Numbered from the stretch's first letter, positions 36,301 through 45,268 are shown. The stretch is DNA of 64,000 bases from Vibrio hippocampi (GCF_921292975.1 NZ_CAKLCM010000002.1:1736001-1800000), one strand, 5' to 3'. Translations and numbers: made by a program. Notes: a model not told the origin generated them from the letters alone.

Positions 36301-36842
36301 TGACCTAACGCCAGCGTGTGATCGTAAATAGATTGCCACAGCGTCGATTGCCATAATTGTTCATCACCCAACTCAGCGACCTGTTCACCAGACTCCCAAG
36401 CTAAGATCCACTCAGGTCGATAAACCAGATAACCATCGAAAATATCGGCGATTTTTTCAGCCAACTGGTAGCATTTCGCGCCGTCTTCATCATCTTGAAG
36501 ATACTGAGTCAGCGGCGCAAACACTTCATTTTTAAGGTGCGAGGGCAATAAGTGCATGATCTTCCAAGTGAGTGACTCTTTGCTGAATGCACTCTGCTTT
36601 GGGATATCTCCCAGCACTTCAACAAATTGATCCCAGATAAAGCTCGCAGGCAATGAGAATTCAATATTGGCGGCAATCCCTAACTCTTCTGCCAACGACA
36701 TTTTCAGCCATTGCGACATGCCGGGGCTCTGAACAAGGATATTTTCTGCTGAAAATGGATTATCCAGCGGGTCACGCTTGACCAATTCAATAAGCAGCGT
36801 TTTTAGCAAATCAATTTGATTAGAGTGGTAGACGGTAAACAC
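33342..36842 (-). CDS. recC: Exonuclease V (RecBCD) subunit RecC
   Basis: RecC, 1166 residues here, is the scaffold that splits the DNA strands and recognises Chi. Family segments include NQIDLLKTLLIEL, ILVQSPGMSQWLKMSLAEELGIAANIEFSLPASFIWDQF at the N terminus, and RSIPFKTVCLLGMNDGVYPR and DLMTGRNRAGDRSRRDDDRYLFLEAML in the helicase-like C-terminal half. No frameshift is seen. It is the first gene of recC-recB-recD; the region upstream (36843-36945) is the presumed promoter. The next gene, TDT, is in the same direction but 103 bases upstream. Confidence 0.96.
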   Translation of the reverse strand: MFTVYHSNQIDLLKTLLIELVKRDPLDNPFSAENILVQSPGMSQWLKMSLAEELGIAANIEFSLPASFIWDQFVEVLGDIPKQSAFSKESLTWKIMHLLPSHLKNEVFAPLTQYLQDDEDGAKCYQLAEKIADIFDGYLVYRPEWILAWESGEQVAELGDEQLWQSTLWQSIYDHTLALGQSPYHRANLYQDFIDTLEHSALPESVQLPKRLFVFGISSLPPRYLDALKALGQHIDVHLMFTNPCQFYWGEVRDRKYLAHLALKKRKQLTDLALPEDDNQLPLVEQLKGDIEQNIDDELHISQVGNGLLASMGKLGRDNLYLLSQMEANEIVAFAEVERNSLLRHIQADVLNLEEHQNDHVLDNSNHKLTIERDDRSLSVHVCHSPMREVEVLHDRLLEMFAADPNLKPRDVIVMVADINTYSPAISAVFGNASDERYIPFSISDRTADKESPLLNAFNQLLMLPESRCSNSELLSLLEVPAVLAKFDLTEHEFSVIKEWVEEAHIRWGLNADTATEFELPSLEQNSWVFGLSRMLAGYAMTQELGLLTTEESVIAPYEQTQGMQAETVGKLAQYIDTVIQYRSKLNQVVDVEQWQQIINQLLVDFFAVELEGEVVVKSIQDTVAGLKTQLQQAQFSQPLSPTIIRDYFANKLSGVRVSQRFLAGQVNFCTLMPMRSIPFKTVCLLGMNDGVYPRSIAPESFDLMTGRNRAGDRSRRDDDRYLFLEAMLSAQESLYISYVGRSIQDNSEKVPSVLVSELIEYCQQNYCLSADKHLDVDASASKLIQHLVSDYPMVPFSANNYLVVDEAQHEPNYSSYASEWLATAERQAQNTPPTAANNVIFKLPPIVYSQHEVELELTELQRFWRLPVQYLFNRRLQVNFDQQSFAIEEDEPFALNNLESFKLRQALLQAIVKSPAEELTHLIAEFTQQQKAQGQLPVGSFGDLELAGNISQTTELAEMIRPLTANEQPDIEVIFNTSINGIDVKLQGWVKQVYGSGLVRYRSGRLRGQDYLSAWIEHLLVAVSGSSRATHLLAYDKKEGVVHRVLPKIDAETAKQHLTKLLEYYFSGLDQPLAYFPETAMDGVQANMVKGQWTPNQEKMLSKMATRFNGGYNMTGEGANLYIARVWSQWNDELAQESMRMTQWVLEPAVTYSVTREDYYSAGQS

Positions 36843-36945
36843 TGGGAATGTGCCTATAACTATTGAAATTACTTCAAGATTACCACACTCTTATCGTTGC
36901 TGCTTAGGGAGTTCGCCTAAAAACAAATGACATACTGTAAACTAA

Positions 36946-37917
36946 TTATTTGTCTCTTGCCTTGAACACATAAGCTTGTAGGTATCTCACGGAAACATAA
37001 CCGACCACCAGCGTTGCGATTGTCAATTCTATTGCCGCTAACCACCAGACTTGCTCTGCGCCGTTACCAGAAAAATTGAGTGTCTCCAATAAAGATGAGA
37101 GCTTAAACAGTGCCGTGGCACCAATCACCATAGGAAAGGTAAACGCCGCATAAGCTGGGCTAAAAGGCAGTTTTAACAAGGTGATAAAAGCGAAATAAAT
37201 CACCAGAGTCATCAAAACCGCAATGCCAAACAGCAGTGCCACCAACAACAAAGAAGGCTGCGTACTTACACTCAAATAACCCGCTAACGAAAGGCTGGCA
37301 GGCGCAGCTAAAATGGCAATCGTTGGTTTAGCCGCATCGGGGATCTCATGACTAAAGATGAGTCGATAAACCATCATGGGTAGCATGATCGCGTAAGCGA
37401 GCAAACCGAAGTAAAGGGTAAAATCCGCAATTGGACGCAACGCAGGGTTACCTGTAAAGGCAACGTCAGCGACGATAATGCCAACCGGAGGCACAAACCA
37501 GCTCGGCACCATATGGGCAAGCTCAAACTGTTTAGCTCTGTGATAACAAAAGCTTAATAAGAAGCTGATATGTAAGGCAATGGCAGCCAACCAGATGGCA
37601 TCTCCCGCCAATTGAGAAAACTCAACCACGCTATTCGATACCACCATGCAAGCCATAGCAAAAGTGGGCACCACACTACCGACAACTGGGTGCGCTAATT
37701 CTTCTCGCAATGCTGAGTAATGAAACACAAACTTATACGCCAGTACCGCGAGTAAAGCAGCAGCCGTCAGCGCCGTCCCCCACTTTACAAAGTGGTGTAA
37801 ATCAAATGCACTGTCCCAGCACCAACCCAGACTGGCAATCGCCAGTGCCAATCCCGCCATGGGTGTTGGCGCTTGTCTGAAACCGTGATGTATTAAAGCG
37901 AACTTTCTAACCCACAT
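36946..37917 (-). CDS. TDT family transporter (TehA/SLAC1-like)
   Basis: The 323-residue protein has about ten hydrophobic segments and the TDT pattern: FRQAPTPMAGLALAIASLGW, then PSWFVPPVGIIVADVAFTGNP in the middle and FSPAYAAFTFPMVIGATAL near the end. The family includes TehA (tellurite), SLAC1 anion channels and sulfite exporters, so substrate is likely a small anion or acid but cannot be named. A LysR regulator is encoded divergently 101 bases away and probably controls it. Confidence 0.88.
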   Translation of the reverse strand: MWVRKFALIHHGFRQAPTPMAGLALAIASLGWCWDSAFDLHHFVKWGTALTAAALLAVLAYKFVFHYSALREELAHPVVGSVVPTFAMACMVVSNSVVEFSQLAGDAIWLAAIALHISFLLSFCYHRAKQFELAHMVPSWFVPPVGIIVADVAFTGNPALRPIADFTLYFGLLAYAIMLPMMVYRLIFSHEIPDAAKPTIAILAAPASLSLAGYLSVSTQPSLLLVALLFGIAVLMTLVIYFAFITLLKLPFSPAYAAFTFPMVIGATALFKLSSLLETLNFSGNGAEQVWWLAAIELTIATLVVGYVSVRYLQAYVFKARDK

Positions 37918-38018
37918 ATTTTGCTCTACCTGTACTGAAATGGATGCGAGCTAGTGTACTCTCTGCTATTGTTTAGTTAAATTCGTATTTTTTTACCTAA
38001 CGTTTAATATAACAAAAC

Positions 38019-38912
38019 ATGAATCCACATATCTCACTCAAACAATTAAGAGTGTTTGTTGCTGTCACTCAGCATCAAACACTGACAGCGGCCTCAGAAA
38101 CCTTATTCACTTCAAAAGCGGCAGTCAGTTTATCGTTGAGCTCATTAGAAAAGCAGCTTGGTCATCCTCTGTTTGATCGGGTCAATAATCGATTGATACT
38201 TAATCAAGAGGGACAAAAACTGCTGCCTCTCGCGGATGAGTTGCTCAATAGAGCAAAAACGATCGAAACGCTGTTCAATGATGAGCATAGCTATCGGGGT
38301 CAGATCAGAATTGGGGCGAGTGATACCATCGGCAACCATATTGCCCCCTATCTATTGAGTGATTTTCGCCAGCAGTTTCAGCACAAAGCACAGCAGTTGT
38401 TTATCTCTAATACTGCGCTAATCTGCCAAAAGATTATCGACTATGAACTGGATATTGGCATCGTTGAAGGTAAAGCGACCAACCCAGAGCTGGAGAGCTT
38501 TCCATTTAGCAGTGACCAGATGTGTATCGTGGCGGCAGTGGACTACCCAACCACAACCAGCGCGAAAGAAAACCTTAAGCAACTGACACACAGTGATTGG
38601 ATTTTGCGAGAGACAGGATCAGGCAGCCGAGAGTTTTTCCTTTCCAATATCGCGCCCCATATCGAGGATTGGCAGTTGAGCTTTGAACTCAATACCACAG
38701 AAGCGATTGTCAACAGTGTTTCAGCGGGGTTAGGATTTGCCTGCCTATCACAACATGCTGCCAATGCCGCCATTGCTGATGGGCGCATCAAATCTATTGC
38801 CCTTGATCTTGAAACGGAGCGACACTTTTGGCTGCTAGTACACAAAGATAAATACCGCAGTCCACTGCTAAAGAGCTTTCTCGATTTTTGCCAGCAGTGG
38901 CAAGCTCAGTAA
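38019..38912 (+). CDS. LysR family transcriptional regulator (YeiE-like)
   Basis: The 297-residue protein has an N-terminal winged helix-turn-helix (LKQLRVFVAVTQHQTLTAASETLFTSKAAVSLSLSSLEKQLGHPLFDRVN, residues about 7-56) and a substrate-binding domain (GQIRIGASDTIGNHIAPYLL onward) with RETGSGSREFF typical of the CysB/YeiE branch. It is divergent from the TDT transporter gene, the standard LysR-target arrangement. In E. coli YeiE is paired with another predicted transporter gene (yeiH), by memory; whether the same effector (such as sulfite) applies is inference. Confidence 0.9.
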   Translation: MNPHISLKQLRVFVAVTQHQTLTAASETLFTSKAAVSLSLSSLEKQLGHPLFDRVNNRLILNQEGQKLLPLADELLNRAKTIETLFNDEHSYRGQIRIGASDTIGNHIAPYLLSDFRQQFQHKAQQLFISNTALICQKIIDYELDIGIVEGKATNPELESFPFSSDQMCIVAAVDYPTTTSAKENLKQLTHSDWILRETGSGSREFFLSNIAPHIEDWQLSFELNTTEAIVNSVSAGLGFACLSQHAANAAIADGRIKSIALDLETERHFWLLVHKDKYRSPLLKSFLDFCQQWQAQ

Positions 38913-38991
38913 AGCGAGCGGTGAAATAAACCGCAAACTGAGTAATGGCTAGACTTACCGACGTGGCTAGCTGGACATTTACAGTCAACCT

Positions 38992-39007
38992 ATGTATAAA
39001 AAGCCAG
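38992..39007 (+). promoter_or_regulatory. Degenerate LexA box of yebG
   Basis: ATGTATAAAAAGCCAG has the ATG-N10-CAG form, one base away from CTG-N10-CAG, 32 bases before the yebG start. YebG is SOS-induced in E. coli; the site here is weak by sequence. Confidence 0.5.
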
Positions 39008-39039
39008 TACTATTAATTTTCAACTTTGAGGAATGAACC

Positions 39040-39345
39040 ATGGCTGTAATCGTCAAGTACGTGGTAGAACGCAACGGAGAAGAAAAGATGACTTTTACCT
39101 CTAAAGCAGAAGCTGACGCTTATGACAAAATGCTCGATATGGCAGACGAACTCTATACCTTACTTGCTGAGAGCCAGCTGATTGAGGATGATGGCAAGCA
39201 AGAAGAGTTATCTCTGTTCCTAGCTCAGCGTAAAGAAGAGATCCTTTATGCACTCGGTGCCAAACGCAAACCAACACCGAAAAAGCCTAAAGTTGTAAAA
39301 GACCAAACTGCAGAGAGCGAAGACGCACAACCTGATGCGGCTTAA
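39040..39345 (+). CDS. yebG: YebG family DNA damage-inducible protein
   Basis: The 101-residue protein matches YebG: MAVIVKYVVERNGEEKMTFTSKAEADAYDKMLD at the N terminus, LSLFLAQRKEEILYALG in the middle and a Lys/Pro-rich tail (KRKPTPKKPKVVKDQ). YebG is an SOS gene of unknown biochemical role. A GAGG ribosome-binding site precedes ATG. The degenerate LexA box above fits SOS control. It is monocistronic with a terminator at 39424-39457. Confidence 0.92.
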   Translation: MAVIVKYVVERNGEEKMTFTSKAEADAYDKMLDMADELYTLLAESQLIEDDGKQEELSLFLAQRKEEILYALGAKRKPTPKKPKVVKDQTAESEDAQPDAA

Positions 39346-39670
39346 TGCTGAATAAAAGCCAAGTTTAAGTTCGTGAAGTAAACCCTTCTCGCCACTTGGC
39401 GATTCAACGCGCTATTGAGTTTTAGCCAGTACTTCCTTTAGGGGTGCTGGCTTTTTTATCAGCTCTAACGCTTTTTATCGACTATCAAGCGACGATGATA
39501 ATTTCTTAATTGAAAAAAATATCGCTAAAAAGACAATGGGTATCCGTCTACGGACTTTTGACCCTTTTGCCCTTTCATCTGAGTTAAGCAGTTATTAAGA
39601 TGAATTATCAATAACCAATCATCGAAATTGATTGGACTTACCAGATTAACAGTTATGGAGAGACACCATT
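39346..39670. other. 325-base region between yebG and dapD
   Basis: It holds the yebG terminator and then AT-rich promoter-like DNA upstream of dapD. No lysine riboswitch, RNA gene or ORF is recognisable. Confidence 0.5.
39424..39457 (+). terminator. Terminator of yebG
   Basis: AGCCAGTAC pairs with GTGCTGGCT (one T-G pair), extended by CC/GG, and six T follow. Confidence 0.85.
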
Positions 39671-40702
39671 ATGGCCACTTTTTCTATCGCATTCGGTACG
39701 GCGACTAAAAACCGAGACGGCAAAATCATTGAAGCTTTTTTCCCAACTCCTCGCCTAAATCCAAGCGATGAACTTGTCGCTGCGGTAGCAGAAGTGATCG
39801 GTTATAGCGAAGGCAACCAAGTGTTCGAAATCACGGCTGAGCAATGCCCACAATTAGCCACAGCCTTTGCTAGTCAAGGTGATGAACAAAATGCTCAATT
39901 TGCAGAAAAAGCGGCGCAAAGCGCAACGCCTCTGGTAATGGTTATTCTTGCTAGCGATGAAAAACCTCAATCTGTTGCAGAAGGCTTCTTGAAGCTACAA
40001 CTTATCTCAAACCGCCTAGTTCAACCTCACGGTACAGTGCTTGACGGCATCTTCGGTCTACTGCACAACATCGCATGGACTAACCAGGGCGCTATCGATC
40101 TTCCTGAACTGGCTGAGCGTCAAATCGAAGCGCGTCTAGCGGGTGAAACTCTAACGGTAGATTGCGTTGATAAGTTCCCTAAAATGGTGGATTACGTGGT
40201 TCCAGCAGGTGTTCGTATTGCCGATACTTCTCGTGTTCGTCTTGGCGCACATGTGGGCGAAGGCACAACGGTTATGCATGAAGGCTTCATCAACTTCAAC
40301 GCGGGCACAACAGGTGTCAGCATGGTTGAGGGTCGTATTTCTGCTGGTGTTATGGTTGGCAACGGTTCAGATATTGGTGGCGGCGCATCGATTATGGGGA
40401 CGCTTTCTGGTGGTGGCACAGTGGTTGTTTCTATCGGTGAAAACTCACTACTTGGTGCAAACGCAGGTCTTGGCTTCCCACTAGGTGATCGTTGTACGGT
40501 TGAATCTGGTCTTTATGTGACTGCCGGTTCTAAAGTACGCATGCTGGACGCACAAGGTCAGGAAGTCGAAATCGTTAAAGCGCGTGATCTAGCAGGCAAG
40601 CCTGATTTACTCTTCCGTCGTAACTCAGTGACAGGTCAAATCGAGTGCCTAACCAACAAGAGTGCGGTTGAACTAAATAGCGAGTTGCACAGCAACAACT
40701 AA
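39671..40702 (+). CDS. dapD: 2,3,4,5-tetrahydropyridine-2,6-dicarboxylate N-succinyltransferase DapD
   Basis: DapD transfers succinyl from succinyl-CoA in the succinylase branch of diaminopimelate and lysine synthesis. The 343-residue protein is the longer DapD type (E. coli DapD has 274 residues): a long alpha/beta N-terminal domain then left-handed beta-helix hexapeptide repeats, VRIADTSRVRLGAHVGEGTTVMHEGFINFNAGTTG..., typical of this enzyme. Length and order of domains match Vibrio and Pseudomonas homologues. A GGAGA ribosome-binding site precedes ATG. It has its own terminator and stands alone. Confidence 0.95.
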   Translation: MATFSIAFGTATKNRDGKIIEAFFPTPRLNPSDELVAAVAEVIGYSEGNQVFEITAEQCPQLATAFASQGDEQNAQFAEKAAQSATPLVMVILASDEKPQSVAEGFLKLQLISNRLVQPHGTVLDGIFGLLHNIAWTNQGAIDLPELAERQIEARLAGETLTVDCVDKFPKMVDYVVPAGVRIADTSRVRLGAHVGEGTTVMHEGFINFNAGTTGVSMVEGRISAGVMVGNGSDIGGGASIMGTLSGGGTVVVSIGENSLLGANAGLGFPLGDRCTVESGLYVTAGSKVRMLDAQGQEVEIVKARDLAGKPDLLFRRNSVTGQIECLTNKSAVELNSELHSNN

Positions 40703-41095
40703 CTCGGTATTCACTCACCAAAGCATTGTTGATTTTGATGGTATCCATTACGGTGTAATTTGCTCTTCAAATAGGCAAATGCTTTTTATAAGGCTCTGTT
40801 GTTTTGCAACAGGGCCTTTATTTTTATCGCAGTCGAATCAACGGCTATCCGCATTTTTACCTATCCTCTCATCTCGATATCGGTTCATTTATTGACAACC
40901 AACAAAGCCACTGTAACGCCCCACGCAACCTATCCAGTAAACCACGCAGCAATTGAATAATTTGCCCAACCTATATAAGTAAGTGGAGCCAGACACCCCA
41001 ATGCAACCACTCTGTCACAGTTGGAAAGTAGTATTTTGGACAAATAACAACCACTCATATGCTCAAGGCAGCGATAGCAAACAAAGGAAGTCAGT
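40703..41095. other. 393-base region between dapD and phoX
   Basis: The dapD terminator lies at 40790-40826. The rest holds the phoX promoter; a CTGTCAC half-element at 41011-41018 could be half of a Pho box, but a second half is not clear. No ORF or RNA gene is recognisable. Confidence 0.5.
40790..40826 (+). terminator. Terminator of dapD
   Basis: AAGGCTCTGTTG and CAACAGGGCCTT form a 12-base stem (one T-G pair), 5-base loop, followed by TATTTTTAT. Confidence 0.88.
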
Positions 41096-42994
41096 ATGAA
41101 GCTTTTCAACCACAACGACGATCAACGACCACTCGATCAAGAGCCCGAGTTCAACCAATTTATTGACGCCGCTATGTCAAGGCGCCACTTTCTCAAAGCT
41201 ACTGGCGCAGCGAGTACCGTCAGTTTCTTTGCGGCGAATCCTGTCAGTCAAGCTATCGCTAATACCATGCCGAGCACATCAACGTTAATGGGTTTCAATG
41301 CAATCCCCATTTCAACCGCTGACACGATAGAAGTACCAGAAGGCTATCAAGCTAACCTGCTTATCTCTTGGGGCGATGCCGTTAACTCAGATGCGCCAAA
41401 CTTTAGTCAGTCTAATGACTCCAACGCTCAAGCGATGCAATTTGGCGATAATAATGACGGTATGACGCTGTTCCCTATTTCAGAAGATCGCGCCGTCTTA
41501 GCGGTGAATAATGAGTATACCAACAACGAATACCTCTATGAGCATCAAGGTAAAAACATCTCCGCAGACGATGTACGAAAAGCGCAGGCTGCCCACGGTG
41601 TTTCCATTATTGAATTGAAGAAAAGCAATGGTCATTGGCAAGTAAACCTCGATAGCCGTTTAAACCGTCGCATTACCGCATTCACTGAAATGGAGATGAC
41701 TGGCGTTGCCGCAGGTCATGCACTATTGAAAACCAATGCCGATAAATCCGGTCGTAAAATCTTGGGGACTTTCAACAACTGCGCCAATGGTCAAACGCCT
41801 TGGGGCACCTATCTCACCTGTGAAGAAAACTTCAACGGCTATTTTGCTAACACATCAGACGCTAAACTTGGCGATACCTATGACCGCTATGGTCTAAAAA
41901 AGGAGGATTGGGGCTACGACTGGTACAAATTCGACCCGCGTTTTGATATGTCGAACGAACCCAACGAACCCCATCGCCACGGTTGGGTGGTGGAAGTCGA
42001 CCCAATGAACCCAAACTCTGTGCCGAAAAAGCGCAGTGCGCTGGGGCGCTTTAAACATGAAAATGCCGCCCTTGTGGTCAATAAAGATGGGCATGTTGTG
42101 GTCTATCTGGGCGATGATGAGCGAGGCGAGCATTTGTACAAGTTTGTATCGAAGCACAAGTATACCGCTGGGGCTGACTCAAATCGTGATCTGTTAGAAC
42201 AGGGCACACTTTACGTTGCTAAGTTTGAAGGCAGGGAAGGTGAATTGAACGGCAAAGGGCAATGGCTCGAACTCACTTGGGGTAAAAATGGCTTAACGCC
42301 TGAAAATGGTTTTCCGGATGCCGCATCCGTGATGATTTTTGCTCGCCTTGCTGCGACACAAGTTGGTGCCACTACCATGGATAGACCAGAGTGGGTTGCG
42401 GTGCATCCAAACAACGAATCTGTTTTCTGTACTTTAACCAATAACAAGTATCGAGGGGTGCGAGAATCTCAGCCCATTAATGAAGTTAACCCGCGAGAGA
42501 AAAACCCATACGGGCATATTATTCGTTGGAACCCAAACCAAGGCGACCATACCGCTGATAGCTTTGATTGGGATATTTTCGTTCTTGCAGGTAACCCTGA
42601 CGTTCATAAAGACGGATTACTTGCCGGTACCGATAACATTAATAAAGACAACTTGTTTAATAGCCCAGATGGTATTGGATTCGACTTGGCCGGACGACTA
42701 TGGATCCAAACCGACGGTAAGTACTCAAATAAAGGGGATTTTTCCGGAATGGGCAACAATCAAATGTTATGCGCCGATCCAGAGACTGGTGAGATACGCC
42801 GTTTTCTTACTGGACCTATTGCCTGTGAAATTACTGGACTGACTTTTACGCCCGACTATAAAACCATGTTTGTCGGTGTTCAGCACCCTGGCGAAGACCT
42901 TGCTCCCTCGCACTTTCCTGATGGCGGAAACCATATACCGCGGTCATCCGTCATCATGATCACACGCAAAGATGGCGGTGTGATTGGCGCATAG
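41096..42994 (+). CDS. phoX: PhoX family secreted phosphatase, Tat-exported (DUF839)
   Basis: The 632-residue protein has a twin-arginine signal near residues 28-60 (SRRHFLKATGAASTVSFFAA), so it is exported folded. The body is the PhoX/DUF839 family: LLISWGDAVNSD, NNEYTNNEYLYEHQG, TPWGTYLTCEENFNGYF (about residue 235), and FSPDGIGFDLAGRLWIQTDG-type segments (here NSPDGIGFDLAGRLWIQTDG), all family-typical. PhoX enzymes are calcium/iron alkaline phosphatases that release phosphate from organic esters in phosphate-poor water. Enzyme activity is assumed from the family. An unusually long pre-signal N region (about 27 residues) precedes the RR motif. It lies alone, before a bidirectional terminator shared with rfaH. 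Confidence 0.88.
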   Translation: MKLFNHNDDQRPLDQEPEFNQFIDAAMSRRHFLKATGAASTVSFFAANPVSQAIANTMPSTSTLMGFNAIPISTADTIEVPEGYQANLLISWGDAVNSDAPNFSQSNDSNAQAMQFGDNNDGMTLFPISEDRAVLAVNNEYTNNEYLYEHQGKNISADDVRKAQAAHGVSIIELKKSNGHWQVNLDSRLNRRITAFTEMEMTGVAAGHALLKTNADKSGRKILGTFNNCANGQTPWGTYLTCEENFNGYFANTSDAKLGDTYDRYGLKKEDWGYDWYKFDPRFDMSNEPNEPHRHGWVVEVDPMNPNSVPKKRSALGRFKHENAALVVNKDGHVVVYLGDDERGEHLYKFVSKHKYTAGADSNRDLLEQGTLYVAKFEGREGELNGKGQWLELTWGKNGLTPENGFPDAASVMIFARLAATQVGATTMDRPEWVAVHPNNESVFCTLTNNKYRGVRESQPINEVNPREKNPYGHIIRWNPNQGDHTADSFDWDIFVLAGNPDVHKDGLLAGTDNINKDNLFNSPDGIGFDLAGRLWIQTDGKYSNKGDFSGMGNNQMLCADPETGEIRRFLTGPIACEITGLTFTPDYKTMFVGVQHPGEDLAPSHFPDGGNHIPRSSVIMITRKDGGVIGA

Positions 42995-43017
42995 CGATAC
43001 CAGCCTCGCTCAAAACA

Positions 43018-43055
43018 AAAACCGAGTATCAACTGAACACTCGGTTTTTGTTTTT
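43018..43055. terminator. Bidirectional terminator between phoX and rfaH
   Basis: AAAACCGAGT and ACTCGGTTTT form a 10-base stem with an 11-base loop; T-runs follow on the plus strand and A-runs precede on it, so it can end both convergent genes. Confidence 0.85.
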
Positions 43056-43087
43056 ATCTTGCGAAAGACTAGGCATCTAGCAAAGAA

Positions 43088-43582
43088 CTAAAGTTCGAGA
43101 TCTCGATTGTCGATGCTCACGGGTGTCGATTGATTGATAAGCTGTACCAACATAATGGAGCGCATCTCACCATCCGCTTGCTGGAATATGGCTTCAACCC
43201 CAGCAAACTGCCCAGCCTTGATACGTACCACATCACCAGTTTCAGGAAGATCCACCTGTTTTTGTAACTCGAATTCGCTATCGAGTTGTTGTAAATCGTA
43301 GACCAGATCTGGGTTCACTTCGGTCGGCATCGCTCCCGTGCGCACAAAGTCCACAACGCCACGAGTCGATCGAACTGAGGTAAAACTAGGACCGGTTTGA
43401 TAATCAAACTTAACAAATACATAATTAGGAAACAGTGGCTCTTTTATACTCTGTATTTTGCCACGCCTCACCTTTTCTACCATTACCTCGGGATAATAGC
43501 ACTCCAACCCTTGGTTCGCTAAGTGCGATTTAGCCCGCTCTTGCTCGCCTCGTTTGCAATATAAAAGATACCAACTTTTCAT
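43088..43582 (-). CDS. rfaH: Transcription antiterminator RfaH
   Basis: The 164-residue protein is the NusG paralogue RfaH: N-terminal NGN domain with KSWYLLYCKRGEQERAKSHLANQGLECYYPEVMVEKVRRGK and EPLFPNYVFVKFD, and a C-terminal KOW-like domain (VVRIKAGQFAGVEAIFQQADG). RfaH is recruited to ops sites in leaders of surface-polysaccharide and other long operons and suppresses pausing and termination; no ops-controlled operon is in this window. It is monocistronic. Confidence 0.95.
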   Translation of the reverse strand: MKSWYLLYCKRGEQERAKSHLANQGLECYYPEVMVEKVRRGKIQSIKEPLFPNYVFVKFDYQTGPSFTSVRSTRGVVDFVRTGAMPTEVNPDLVYDLQQLDSEFELQKQVDLPETGDVVRIKAGQFAGVEAIFQQADGEMRSIMLVQLINQSTPVSIDNRDLEL

Positions 43583-43876
43583 TTTTATTAACTTCGTTCT
43601 ACTGACGCAATCTCACCGATACTACCACCAAACACTTTTTACCTAAACTCCATTGTCTCACTCAGTATGAGAACTTGAAGCGATGGACAGTGTCAAACCA
43701 CTCAAAATTGTAATCTAAGTTTGCAGCACGTTTTTCCTGCACTTCACCAATGTAACTTTATGTTTCAAAAGGACATAAAACAAATTAGCAACAGTTGAAA
43801 CATATCTGCATCCTTGTACTCGCACTATCACAGGCGTATACCTGTGCCCAACTTTATAAAAATATATAGCACAATA
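43583..43876. other. Divergent intergenic region between rfaH and the POT transporter gene
   Basis: A perfect inverted repeat, CACAGG-CGTATA-CCTGTG (43829-43846), lies 30 bases before the transporter start. A looser inverted pair, TTTATGT...ACATAAA, lies near 43756-43780. These could be operator or 5' leader structures. No RNA gene is recognisable. Confidence 0.5.
43829..43846 (+). promoter_or_regulatory. 18-base palindrome before the POT transporter gene
   Basis: CACAGG and CCTGTG are inverted copies separated by 6 bases (CGTATA). The position just upstream of the start codon suits a repressor operator or 5' hairpin. Confidence 0.5.
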
Positions 43877-45268
43877 ATGAACACACAACACAATCTATTT
43901 GGGCACCCTCGCGGTCTGTTTCTTCTGTTTAGCACTGAGTTGTGGGAACGATTTTCCTACTACGCTATGCGCGCTATCCTCGTCCTTTTCCTTACCGATG
44001 CCACCATTAACGGTGGTATGGGTTGGACAACTAAAGACGCACTCGATCTCTACGGTATTTATACCGGTCTTGTTTACATTACCCCGCTCATTGGTGGTTG
44101 GTTAGCTGACAACTACGTCGGACAACGTAAATCTATTCTTATTGGTGGTGCTTTGATGGCGGCCGGTCAGTTTACCCTTGCCGTACCCGCAGCCTCCATG
44201 GGACTACCGGTTGAGCAAATGTTTTACCTAGGACTTGGTCTACTCATCGCTGGTAACGGTATGTTTAAGCCAAACATTTCTACGATGGTCGGTGACCTTT
44301 ATCAAGAAGGCGATCATAGACGCGATGGCGCATTCACTATCTTCTATATGGGGATTAACCTTGGTGCTTTGCTAGCTGGGATCATCGCGGGTTCAGTCAC
44401 AGACTCTTTCGGCTGGCGTGCTGGTTTTTTGATTGCGGGGATTGGTATGGTGATCAGCCTTATCATGCAAATCACTTTGGCGCGCTCATGGCTCGGTGAT
44501 ATTGGCACCGTTCCTGCTGCAGCAAGGGCAAAAGAGCTCAACCCTAATCAAGAGAAAACACCACTTACCACTCAAGAAAAAGATCGCCTAAAAGTGATTC
44601 TGATTATGGGTTTGTTTGTGATCGTTTTTTGGGCGGGTTTCGAGCAAGCGGGTGGTTTGATGAATATCTACACCCAGCAATATACTGACCGTATGATTGG
44701 CGACTTCGAAGTGCCAGCGGCTTGGTTCCAATCGCTAAACCCATTCTTCATTATCACTCTTGCTCCTGTTCTTGCGGCATTTTGGGTCAAGTTAGGTAAC
44801 AAAGAGCCGAATTCGCCCATTAAGTTTGCGTTCGCTCTCTTATTCTTAGCTCTGGGTTTCTTGTGTATGGTGGGCGCGGTGTTAGAGCAAGGTGGCGACA
44901 TGACGGTGAAAACCTCGATGCTATGGCTAGTGGGTGCTTTCTTCTTCCACACATTAGGCGAATTATGTTTGTCGCCTATCGGTCTATCCTTAGTAACCAA
45001 ACTGGCACCACTTCGTCTTGCTTCTTTGATGATGGGCGCTTGGTTTGGCTTTAATGCGATTGCCAACTATGTCGCAGGTTTTATCGGTTCACACGTCGGT
45101 GAATATGGCGCAATGTCTATCTTTGGAGGTATTGCCATTACCGCGACCTTGAGTGCGCTTGTTCTTCTATTATGTTCTAACAAATTGGTTTCTTGGATGC
45201 ACGGCGCTGAAAGCAAAATCGAGTTAGCAACCCATGATGACGAACAGCCTCAAGTACAAACCGTTTAA
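43877..45268 (+). CDS. Proton-dependent oligopeptide (POT) family transporter
   Basis: The 463-residue protein starts at ATG 43877; an in-frame open region upstream has no signal or family match. It has about 14 membrane segments and the POT signatures: ELWERFSYYAMRAILVLFL (ExxER at residues about 22-26) and GMGFNFIAN-type motif 2 (here FTIFYMGINLGALLAG near residue 155). It takes up di- and tripeptides with protons. It is most like the DtpA/B/C group of gammaproteobacteria. The C-terminal tail is charged. No neighbours share the operon. Confidence 0.93.
   Translation: MNTQHNLFGHPRGLFLLFSTELWERFSYYAMRAILVLFLTDATINGGMGWTTKDALDLYGIYTGLVYITPLIGGWLADNYVGQRKSILIGGALMAAGQFTLAVPAASMGLPVEQMFYLGLGLLIAGNGMFKPNISTMVGDLYQEGDHRRDGAFTIFYMGINLGALLAGIIAGSVTDSFGWRAGFLIAGIGMVISLIMQITLARSWLGDIGTVPAAARAKELNPNQEKTPLTTQEKDRLKVILIMGLFVIVFWAGFEQAGGLMNIYTQQYTDRMIGDFEVPAAWFQSLNPFFIITLAPVLAAFWVKLGNKEPNSPIKFAFALLFLALGFLCMVGAVLEQGGDMTVKTSMLWLVGAFFFHTLGELCLSPIGLSLVTKLAPLRLASLMMGAWFGFNAIANYVAGFIGSHVGEYGAMSIFGGIAITATLSALVLLLCSNKLVSWMHGAESKIELATHDDEQPQVQTV

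Noticed and set aside
41011..41029. Possible Pho box upstream of phoX
   Set aside because: Only one CTGTCAC half is present; the second half (GGAAAGT) does not fit, so PhoB control cannot be claimed from sequence.
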